Both the position numbers and the translations under genes were made by a program. Shown piece by piece: positions 57,523 to 64,000 of a stretch of DNA of 64,000 nucleotides. This DNA is from Neorhizobium tomejilense (lineage in GTDB: Bacteria; Pseudomonadota; Alphaproteobacteria; Rhizobiales; Rhizobiaceae). Below the pieces are notes generated by a model that made no database searches, was not told the origin of the DNA, and worked only from the letters and a program-made list of their open reading frames with translations. The stretch is taken from NCBI GenBank assembly GCA_002968845.1, contig PVBG01000015.1, positions 91,279 through 155,278 of the forward strand. The letters are read 5' to 3'. Numbering within the stretch: position 1 is the stretch's first letter; every line of letters starts with the position of its first letter.

Positions 57523-58688
57523 CCGCCCTTTCGCTTCGCGGCATCGAAAAATCCTTCTCCGGCAATCCGATCCTCAAGGGCGTCAGCTTTGACGCCGGTC
57601 CCGGCGAGTTCATCGCCCTCGTCGGCCCTTCCGGCTGCGGCAAGAGCACGCTGCTGCGCATCCTCGCCGGTCTCGAAAGCGCTGACGCCGGCGAGATCAT
57701 GCTTGGCGACCGCGACCTGTCGCCGGTGCCGGCGGCCGACCGCAACGTCGCCATGGTGTTCCAGTCCTACGCGCTTTATCCGCACCTGACGGCGGCGCAG
57801 AACATCGCCGTGCCGATGGTCATGCGCAAGCTGACACGGGCGCAGCGCCTGCCGCTGGTCGGCCCGCTGATGCCCGGCCAGCGCAAGGCGGTGGCGGCGA
57901 TCAAGCGCGACGTGCGCGAGATGGCGGTGTCGCTGAAGATCGATCACCTGCTCGATCGCAAACCCGGCCAGATGTCCGGCGGCCAGCGCCAGCGCGTCGC
58001 GCTCGGCCGCGCCATGGTGCGCCGTCCCTCCGTCTTCCTGATGGACGAACCGCTGTCCAACCTGGATGCCAACCTGCGCGTCCACGCCCGTGGAGAGATC
58101 GTCGAACTGCACCGCCGCGCCGGCGTGCCGACACTCTATGTCACCCATGACCAGGCGGAAGCACTGTCCATGGCCGATCGCGTTGCGGTGATGATCGGCG
58201 GTTCGCTGCTGCAGCTCGCCTCACCGCAGGTGATCTATGACGATCCGGCGCATGTCGAAGCTGCCCGTTTCATCGGCCAGCCGCGCATCAACCTCTTTCC
58301 GTCGCAGGTCGGGGCCGATGGCACGCTAGCGTTCGGCGATATCCGGGTCGGATTGCCCCGCGAGACGGTCGCAGCCGGCGCGCCGGTGACGATCGGCATC
58401 CGCCCGGAATTCGTCCGCGTCCACCGCACTGGCCAGCAGGGCCTGCCGGCACGCATTGACCGCATCGAGTTCCTGGGCTCCGAGATCGTCCTCTATTGCC
58501 GCCTGGATGCGATCGGCGAACCGGTGGTCGCCAAACTTTCACCCGCCGAGGGCGCCGGCCTTGTCGCCGGCATGCCAGTGCGTCTCGACTTCTCCGCCGA
58601 CCGTCTCTTCGTCTTTGCCGAGGAGGGCCATCGCCTGCCCTCGACACCGGTTGATGCTGCCGTCATGCGGGAGACGGCCCATGGCTGA
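57519..58688 (+). CDS. ABC transporter ATPase, UgpC/MalK type
   Basis: ATPase of 389 residues: Walker A GPSGCGKST, signature MSGGQRQR, Walker B FLMDEPLSNLD, and a C-terminal OB/TOBE domain (VTIGIRPEFVRVH). An insertion of about 30 residues (KLTRAQRLPLVGPLMPGQRK, near 105-125) sits between the Q-loop and the signature, longer than in standard MalK. Overlaps the next gene by 8 bp. Confidence 0.9.
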   Translation: MTALSLRGIEKSFSGNPILKGVSFDAGPGEFIALVGPSGCGKSTLLRILAGLESADAGEIMLGDRDLSPVPAADRNVAMVFQSYALYPHLTAAQNIAVPMVMRKLTRAQRLPLVGPLMPGQRKAVAAIKRDVREMAVSLKIDHLLDRKPGQMSGGQRQRVALGRAMVRRPSVFLMDEPLSNLDANLRVHARGEIVELHRRAGVPTLYVTHDQAEALSMADRVAVMIGGSLLQLASPQVIYDDPAHVEAARFIGQPRINLFPSQVGADGTLAFGDIRVGLPRETVAAGAPVTIGIRPEFVRVHRTGQQGLPARIDRIEFLGSEIVLYCRLDAIGEPVVAKLSPAEGAGLVAGMPVRLDFSADRLFVFAEEGHRLPSTPVDAAVMRETAHG

Positions 58689-59613
58689 CGCGGTCGCTGC
58701 TGCACTCCCCCTCATCGGAAAACCTGCCCGTTCGGCTGCGGAGCGGCAGGAGGCGCGCGCGGCACTCGTGCTGTCGCTGCCGGCTATGGTTCTCCTGTTC
58801 GTCTTCATCCTGCTGCCGGTCGCGGTGGTGATCCTGTTCGGATTTACCGACTACGAACTCGGGTATGCGGGTTTCCGGTTCGTCGGCTTCGACAATTACA
58901 CCGAGCTTTTTACCGACCGCACCTTCCGCAGCTCGCTTTGGAACACGACGGTCTATACCGCGATCGTCGCGCCGATCTCGATCTTCATGGCGCTCGGCCT
59001 TGCGATGCTGATCGAAAGCGAGAATATCGGCCGTTCCTTCTTTCGAACCGCCTATTTCCTGCCGGTCGCCTCGTTGCTCGTCGCGATGGCGACGGTCTGG
59101 CAATATCTCTTCCATCCGACGATCGGCCCGATCAACGCGCTTCTGGCGCTCGGCGGCCTGCCGCGTCCCAACTGGCTCGGCGCCTCGACATCCGTCCTCT
59201 ACAGCCTGTCGATCATCGGCATCTGGCAATCGGTCGGCTTCAACCTTGTCCTGTTCCTGGCCGGCCTCACCGCAATCCCCCGCGAGCTCTATCACGCCGC
59301 GCATGTCGATGGCGCCCGCTCGGCCTTCGACCGGTTCCGGCTGGTTACCTGGCCGATGCTCGGACCGACAACGCTGTTCGTCACGACGATCAGCATCATC
59401 AATGCGGTCAAGGTCTTCGAAACGGTCAAGACTCTGACCGAGGGCGGGCCGAACAAGGCTTCCGAAGTGCTGCTTTTCACCATCTACCAGGAAGGGTTCG
59501 TCTACCTGAAGGTCGGCTACGCCTCGGCGATGACGGTCGTCTTCCTGGCCATCCTGGTGGTGCTGATGTTCCTGCAATACCGCGTCCAGGACAAGCAGGT
59601 GCATTACTCATGA
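58681..59613 (+). CDS. ABC transporter permease, UgpA/MalF type
   Basis: CUT1 permease of 310 residues. A hydrophilic N-terminus (about 1-25) leads into the first helix (SLPAMVLLFVFILLPVAVVI); the coupling loop reads ELYHAAHVDGARSAFDRFRL. The FVGFDNYTELF segment after helix 1 is typical of sugar and glycerol-phosphate permeases. Overlaps the MalG-type partner by 4 bp. Confidence 0.9.
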   Translation: MADAVAAALPLIGKPARSAAERQEARAALVLSLPAMVLLFVFILLPVAVVILFGFTDYELGYAGFRFVGFDNYTELFTDRTFRSSLWNTTVYTAIVAPISIFMALGLAMLIESENIGRSFFRTAYFLPVASLLVAMATVWQYLFHPTIGPINALLALGGLPRPNWLGASTSVLYSLSIIGIWQSVGFNLVLFLAGLTAIPRELYHAAHVDGARSAFDRFRLVTWPMLGPTTLFVTTISIINAVKVFETVKTLTEGGPNKASEVLLFTIYQEGFVYLKVGYASAMTVVFLAILVVLMFLQYRVQDKQVHYS

Positions 59614-60446
59614 ATGCTTCAGCTTTCACCCTCGGGCGCGCTGTCCGCCTGTCGATCCTGATCTTCGGTGCGGCGATATTTCTCGCCCCCTACGTCTTCA
59701 TGGTTTCGACCGCCGGCAAGGCGCAGAGCGACATCTTCTCCTCGTCGCTGTCGCTCATCCCGCAGCACTGGTCCTATGTCGCCAACTTCGCCAAGGCGCT
59801 GACGCGCGTCTCGATGACGCGGCTGCTTTTCAACGGCGTCGCCGTCTGCGCGCTGATCTTCGTTTTCCAGGTGATGATCGCCATTCCCTGCGCCTACGCC
59901 ATGGCGAAGCTGAAGTTCCGCGCGGCAAGGCTGATGATGGTGCTGGTCATGCTCGGCCTGCTGGTACCGATCCACGCCACCGCCCTGCCGCTCTATGTCG
60001 CCTTCGACCGCATGGCCGTGCTCAACAGCTATTTCGCGCTGGTTGCCCCCTTCACCATCTCCGTTTTCGGCATCTTCCTCTTCCTGCAGTTCTTCCGCGC
60101 AATACCGGACGACCTGATACATGCCGCCCGGCTCGATGGCATGTCGGAGCTCGGCATTATCGGCCGCGTGATCGTGCCGAATGCCTGGCCGGCGATCACC
60201 GCATTCGCGATCTTCTCGGTCGTCGCCCACTGGAACGACCTCTACTGGCCGTTGATCGTCGTTTCCAACCAGACCTATGCGACGCCGCCGCTCGGCCTTC
60301 TCTATTTTCGCGCCGCCGAGGCCGGCGACGACTACGGCGCCCTAATGGCCGCCACGCTGATCATCACCACTCCCCTCGTTGCTGCTTTTCTTCTGGCACA
60401 GAAGCGCTTCGTCGAGGGCATCACCATGACCGGTCTCAAAGGCTGA
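59610..60446 (+). CDS. ABC transporter permease, UgpE/MalG type
   Basis: CUT1 permease of 278 residues. First helix SILIFGAAIFLAPYVFMVST; coupling loop DLIHAARLDGMSELGIIGRVIVP; C-terminal LAQKRFVEGITMTGLKG, the standard end of UgpE-like proteins. A 25-bp gap precedes the binding-protein gene. Confidence 0.9.
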   Translation: MNASAFTLGRAVRLSILIFGAAIFLAPYVFMVSTAGKAQSDIFSSSLSLIPQHWSYVANFAKALTRVSMTRLLFNGVAVCALIFVFQVMIAIPCAYAMAKLKFRAARLMMVLVMLGLLVPIHATALPLYVAFDRMAVLNSYFALVAPFTISVFGIFLFLQFFRAIPDDLIHAARLDGMSELGIIGRVIVPNAWPAITAFAIFSVVAHWNDLYWPLIVVSNQTYATPPLGLLYFRAAEAGDDYGALMAATLIITTPLVAAFLLAQKRFVEGITMTGLKG

Positions 60447-60471
60447 CCGGCATCAACCAGGAGACTATGCG

Positions 60472-61737
60472 ATGAAGCATCTCACCAACATCCTCGCCGC
60501 CGCGGCGATTGCCATGACGGTGTCGCTTCCGGCCCATGCCGAAACGACATTGACCGTGCATTATCCGATGCCGGGTTTCTTCAAGGACGTGATGGACACG
60601 ATCTCGAAGAAGTTCATGGAAGAAAATCCGGACATCAAGATCCGGTTCGCCAACCCGTCCGCGACCTATGAAGAAGGCATCCAGCTGATCATGCGCCAGG
60701 CCGGCACGGCGGAAATGCCGGACCTGACCTTCATCGGCCTCAACCGCCTGCGCATGGTTCAGGAGCGCGACCTGCCGGTCGATCTCGCCCCATTCGTCGC
60801 CAAGGAAGGCGACATGGACAAGCTCGGCTTCTCGAGCAACATCCTGAAGCTCGCGCAGGTGGGCGGCAAGCAGGTCGGCCTCGCCTTCGCCACGTCGAAC
60901 CCGATCATGTACTACAATGCCGACCTCGTGAAGGCTGCGGGCGGCAATCCGGACGTTCCGCCGAAGACCTGGGACGAAGTCATCGCGCTCGGCGCCAAGA
61001 TCAAGGCGCTCGGCAACGGCGTGGAAGGCATCGATTTCCGCTGGCAGGGCGACGACTGGATGTTTTCGGCACTTCTGTTCGGCGCCGGCGGCCAAATGCT
61101 GAGCGCCGACGAAAAATCCGTCGCTTTCGCCGGATCGGAAGGCCTGAAGGCTGTCGAAACCCTCGACCGCATGGTCAAGCAAGGCGGCCTGCCGGTCTTC
61201 ACCGCCCAGGCCGGTGAACAGGCATTCTTCGCCGGCAAGGTCGGCATCGAGTTCAAGACGACCGGCGCCCTGCGCAACACGATCAAGAGCGTAGGCGACA
61301 AGTTCGAACTGCGCACCGCGCAGATCCCGCTGATCGATCCGGTCAAGGGCAAGCTGCCGACCGGCGGCAATGCCGTCGTCATCCTCGCCCGCAATGCCGA
61401 AAAGCAGCAGGCCGCCTGGAAGTTCGCCAAGTTCGCCGCCGGTCCGTATGGCGCCTCCGTCGTCGTTCCGGGCACCGGCTACGTTCCGAACAATGCGCTT
61501 GCCGCCAAGTCGCCGGACTATCTCGGCAATTTCTACAAGGAAAACCCGCTCTTCGTCGCCGGCCTCAGCCAGATGGACCGCATGGTTCCCTGGTACGCCT
61601 TCCCGGGCACCAACGGCGTCAAGGTCACCCAGGCGATCGTTGAAAACCTGTCGCGGATCGTCGAACAGCAGGCCACCCCGAGGCAAGCGCTGGAGGATGC
61701 CGCTTCCGAAGTGAAGGGATTGCTGCCGCGCAGCTAA
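60472..61737 (+). CDS. ABC transporter substrate-binding protein (SBP family 1, UgpB-like)
   Basis: Binding protein of 421 residues with a Sec signal peptide (LAAAAIAMTVSLPAHA). TLTVHYPMPGFFKDVMDTI opens the first lobe; FATSNPIMYYNADLVKAAGG is the UgpB/CUT1 hinge. Context (phosphodiesterase in the operon, candidate Pho box) favours a phosphate-containing ligand over a plain sugar, but ligand residues cannot be judged by eye. It is last in the operon, followed by a terminator; the usual order puts it first. Confidence 0.87.
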   Translation: MKHLTNILAAAAIAMTVSLPAHAETTLTVHYPMPGFFKDVMDTISKKFMEENPDIKIRFANPSATYEEGIQLIMRQAGTAEMPDLTFIGLNRLRMVQERDLPVDLAPFVAKEGDMDKLGFSSNILKLAQVGGKQVGLAFATSNPIMYYNADLVKAAGGNPDVPPKTWDEVIALGAKIKALGNGVEGIDFRWQGDDWMFSALLFGAGGQMLSADEKSVAFAGSEGLKAVETLDRMVKQGGLPVFTAQAGEQAFFAGKVGIEFKTTGALRNTIKSVGDKFELRTAQIPLIDPVKGKLPTGGNAVVILARNAEKQQAAWKFAKFAAGPYGASVVVPGTGYVPNNALAAKSPDYLGNFYKENPLFVAGLSQMDRMVPWYAFPGTNGVKVTQAIVENLSRIVEQQATPRQALEDAASEVKGLLPRS

Positions 61738-61764
61738 GCGTCAGCCCGGCCCAACCACACCACG

Positions 61765-61800
61765 AACCGCCGTTTCCGATCGGAAGCGGCGGTTTTCCTT
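61765..61800 (+). terminator. Rho-independent terminator of the Ugp-like operon
   Basis: AACCGCCG (61765-61772) pairs with CGGCGGTT (61787-61794); the loop itself contains the self-complementary TTCCGATCGGAA, so the hairpin is almost fully paired. A TTTTCCTTTTT tract follows at 61793-61803. Confidence 0.8.
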
Positions 61801-61812
61801 TTGCACGAAGCG

Positions 61813-62796
61813 CTAGCGGATTGCCCGCACCGTGCCGCCCCGGCGCAGCATATAGCCAACGTCGAGATGCCGGGGGGGTGCCGCATTCTCGGCCATGTCC
61901 AGCAACAGCGAGGCCGCCGCCGCCCCCATGCTCGCATCCGGCATCTCCACAGTCGTCAGCGGCGGGTCCATCAGCCGTCCAATGGCGATCCCGTCGAAAC
62001 CGGCCACGGAAATGTCACGGGGTACGGAAAGTCCTTCGCGCCGCAGCGCGCTGATGACGCCAAGTGCCAGAAGATCGTTGGAGGCGATGATCGCCGTCGG
62101 CGACACGGTCGCGAGCGCCACGCTGAGATCGAGCTGATCGTAGCCGCTGAGGAAGGAAATCTCGACCGCTCCCAAGGGTTCGACGCCATTCCTGTTCATC
62201 GCATCGCGATAACCCTCATGCCGGCGACGCGCGCGGTCAGAGGCCGCGAAATTTCCGGAGACGAACAGGATACGCCGATGGCCGAGACCGATCAGCATCT
62301 GCGTCAGTTCGCGGCCGGCACCCCGATTGTCCACGGTCACGGCGGCGGGAAACAGCGAGGTCGGCATGTTGTTGAGAAGCACGGTTGGCGGCAGCGAGGA
62401 TGTGAGGGTGACGCTTGTGGCGGGATCGCAGACGGTCAGGATCAGCCCGGTCGGCCGGTCGTTGAGAAGCGAGGCGACTGCGTCCGCCTCGCGTGCAGGA
62501 TCGTAGTTCGACTGGGCGATCAGCACGCCGTGGCCGGCGACCAGCATGCGGTTCTGGATGCTGGAAAGCGACGAGGCGAAGACGGGATTGGTGATGCTGG
62601 GGATCAGCACGCCGACGACCGGCCGTTGCCCGGGCCTGCCGGCCGTCGAATTGATCGGCCGATATCCGAGCTCTGCCGCCGCGCGACGGACCCTGCGGGC
62701 CATGCGATCGCTGACATTGCCGTTGCGACTGAGCGCCCGGCTCGCCGTCGCCAGCGAACATCCGGCTCGTGTCGCCACCTGTTGCAATGTCTTCAT
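61813..62796 (-). CDS. LacI-family transcriptional regulator
   Basis: Protein of 327 residues. The N-terminal LacI headpiece reads TLQQVATRAGCSLATASRAL (about 3-22) followed by the hinge; the periplasmic-binding-like core includes VVGVLIPSITNPVFASSL and SNDLLALGVISALRREG. It is convergent with the Ugp-like operon and may regulate it, but that operon has a separate candidate Pho box. SD GAGGACC precedes the ATG loosely. Confidence 0.88.
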   Translation of the reverse strand: MKTLQQVATRAGCSLATASRALSRNGNVSDRMARRVRRAAAELGYRPINSTAGRPGQRPVVGVLIPSITNPVFASSLSSIQNRMLVAGHGVLIAQSNYDPAREADAVASLLNDRPTGLILTVCDPATSVTLTSSLPPTVLLNNMPTSLFPAAVTVDNRGAGRELTQMLIGLGHRRILFVSGNFAASDRARRRHEGYRDAMNRNGVEPLGAVEISFLSGYDQLDLSVALATVSPTAIIASNDLLALGVISALRREGLSVPRDISVAGFDGIAIGRLMDPPLTTVEMPDASMGAAAASLLLDMAENAAPPRHLDVGYMLRRGGTVRAIR

Positions 62797-63031
62797 CGGA
62801 GAAGGTCCTCTGCCGTTTGCCAGGCCCCACGGCCTGCCGACAGCAGATTTCCTCCCGATATGTAAGAGTTTTATGTCAGCAACGACGGATTTTCCTCAAA
62901 CGGCAAGGCCGACTGCCGCCAGGCAATCTTTGAGGTCCATTTGTCCTGCCGCGTCAAACCCGCAGGCTGCATGCCCTACCAGCGTGGACGAGGCAAATGT
63001 CGCCATCGCAGGGATTGACAACGGCCGCCTA

Positions 63032-63075
63032 TGTAATGTTATTACACTCTCAACATTGAATGTAACGATATTACG
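63032..63075. promoter_or_regulatory. Tandem TGTAA-N5-TTAC dyads, possible Zur sites
   Basis: TGTAATGTTATTACA (63032-63046) and TGTAACGATATTACG (63061-63075) start 29 bp apart; between them ACATTGAATGT (63053-63063) is a third small dyad. They lie 66-109 bp before aztD in the 344-bp gap 62797-63140, whose other part shows nothing recognised except the 5' end of the lacI unit. AT-rich dyads before a zinc chaperone suggest the zinc-responsive repressor Zur. Confidence 0.5.
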
Positions 63076-63140
63076 TACATAGCCATGTGCTGGATAAGCG
63101 CTCGGCGCTACAAAAGTTCAAACAATAAGGAAGGAACCTC

Positions 63141-64000
63141 ATGAATTTGTCCCTCACTACAAGCCGCCTGCTAGGCGCTGTCGCGGCAGGCCTGATCTTC
63201 GCGGCGTCCGGAGCGTTTGCCGATGAAGATCATGAGACGAAGGAGGCATGGCGTCTGTTTGTCGGCGATCACACGAACCCCGTCGTGCGTGCCATCAACT
63301 TCGAGAACGGCAAAGAACTCGGCCGCTATGACGTCAAGGGCCCCGCGGCACTGACCGCCAGCGCGTCCGGCCAGACCGTATTCGTTACCCAGTCGGATGA
63401 TGACATCGTGCACGTCATCAGGACTGGCATCGATTTCTCCGATCACGGGGAGCATCGGGATCTGGAGGTTTCCGACGTCGGGCTGTTGCCCGTGACTTTC
63501 GAGGGCAAGCGTCCTTTCCACGTCGTTCCGCATGACGACCATGCGATCCTCTTTTACGATCGAGGCGGCAAGGCGGATATCATCGACGAAACCGCTCTTC
63601 TCGAAGGCAGGGCTCACGTGAAGACAGTCGACACGACGAAGCCGCATCACGGCGTAGCGGTGACGATGGGTCGTTTCGTGCTCGTGTCGGTCCCAAACAC
63701 TGAAATCGAAACCAAGCCCGACGAACTGCCGCCGAGGGTCGGCCTTCGGGTCGTCGATCAGGCGGGCAAGCAGTTCGGCGACGTCGCGAAATGCACCGAT
63801 CTTCACGGCGAGGCCACCTCGGCCCGGCTGGTTGCCTTCGGTTGCAAGGAAGGAGTTCTCGTTGCCCGGCCCGGTGGCATTGATGGCCCGAAGCTGGACA
63901 TGCTCGCTTACCCGGCGGATCTGCCAAAGGGCAGCACCGGGACCTTGCTTGGTGGCAAGGCGATGCAGTTTTTCCTCGGCAACTACGGCGAGGACAAAAT
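63141..64000 (+). CDS. aztD: AztD-like periplasmic zinc chaperone (partial, cut by window end)
   Basis: At least 286 residues; the 3' end lies outside the window. A Sec signal peptide (LLGAVAAGLIFAASGAFA) is followed by a His/Asp/Glu-rich mature start (DEDHETKEAWRLFVGDH), then repeated beta-propeller-like strands (GKELGRYDVKGPAALTASAS, DHGEHRDLEV, ARPGG). This matches AztD, which passes zinc to the AztABC zinc-binding protein AztC in Paracoccus. aztABC genes should be looked for downstream. Ribosome site AAGGAAGG precedes the ATG. Zur-like dyads upstream fit zinc-starvation control. Confidence 0.75.
   Translation, partial: MNLSLTTSRLLGAVAAGLIFAASGAFADEDHETKEAWRLFVGDHTNPVVRAINFENGKELGRYDVKGPAALTASASGQTVFVTQSDDDIVHVIRTGIDFSDHGEHRDLEVSDVGLLPVTFEGKRPFHVVPHDDHAILFYDRGGKADIIDETALLEGRAHVKTVDTTKPHHGVAVTMGRFVLVSVPNTEIETKPDELPPRVGLRVVDQAGKQFGDVAKCTDLHGEATSARLVAFGCKEGVLVARPGGIDGPKLDMLAYPADLPKGSTGTLLGGKAMQFFLGNYGEDK

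Noticed and set aside
1..64000. CRISPR arrays, rRNA or tRNA genes, replication origin
   Set aside because: No regularly spaced repeats of CRISPR type, cloverleaf sequences or repABC/dnaA-type genes were seen.

Overview
The window reads as high-GC alphaproteobacterial DNA, most likely from the Rhizobiaceae (Rhizobium/Agrobacterium/Neorhizobium type). Three things point there: the gene order of the type VI secretion block matches the Agrobacterium imp operon, ABC uptake operons for sugars, sugar acids and peptides are very dense, and regulators of the GntR/FCD and LacI families sit beside them. No rRNA, tRNA, CRISPR array or intact insertion sequence was seen. The accessory content would suit a chromid, megaplasmid or second chromosome, but this is inference.

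Layout. (1) 1-15579, plus strand: a tightly overlapping type VI secretion (T6SS) operon, tssC40-tagJ-tssE-tssF-tssG-fha-tssK-tssL-tssM-tagF/pppA-ppkA. It holds sheath, baseplate, membrane complex and the threonine-phosphorylation switch; hcp, clpV, vgrG and effectors are not in view. (2) 15582-16718, minus: a lone Wza/GumB-like polysaccharide export lipoprotein. (3) 17003-30161: a divergent sugar-acid locus. The minus arm holds a remnant RraA-like gene, a FadR-type regulator, a uronate-dehydrogenase-like SDR, an SMP-30 lactonase and a DapA-family aldolase/dehydratase. The plus arm holds a family-5 ABC importer, two enolase-superfamily dehydratases and an aldose-1-epimerase-like gene. Together they look like import, oxidation, delactonisation and dehydration of a uronate or aldonate. 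(4) 30220-44115: a GntR regulator with two DNA-binding domains, divergent from a C45 Ntn-hydrolase, a peptide-type ABC importer, ornithine aminotransferase, an M20 amidohydrolase, an omega-amino-acid aminotransferase and a second aconitase. This looks like an undescribed catabolic operon for an N-acylated, amine- or ornithine-containing compound. (5) 44180-44949: a ferritin-like DUF892 gene, its terminator and the start of a cut-off gene. (6) 44823-52623: a carbohydrate ABC uptake locus with Gfo/Idh/MocA oxidoreductase, TIM-barrel isomerase, esterase and GntR regulator. Its ATPase gene is divergent across a perfect palindrome. (7) 52859-55470: a small unknown gene, a hipBA toxin-antitoxin module with three identical palindromic operators at exact 49-bp spacing, and a decayed tyrosine recombinase, so probably a relic mobile segment. 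(8) 55733-56424: a small exported Gly/Ser/Thr-rich protein and a DUF982 protein, convergent on a shared terminator. (9) 56692-61737: a metallophosphoesterase plus Ugp-like ABC operon with a candidate Pho box, followed by a convergent LacI regulator. (10) 63141-64000: the start of an AztD-like periplasmic zinc chaperone behind tandem dyads that could be Zur sites.

The regulatory architecture is as interesting as the genes: intercistronic hairpins behind two solute-binding-protein genes, the triple hipBA operator whose last copy contains the hipB ribosome binding site, and the candidate Pho box that hints the Ugp-like system handles a phosphorylated compound.
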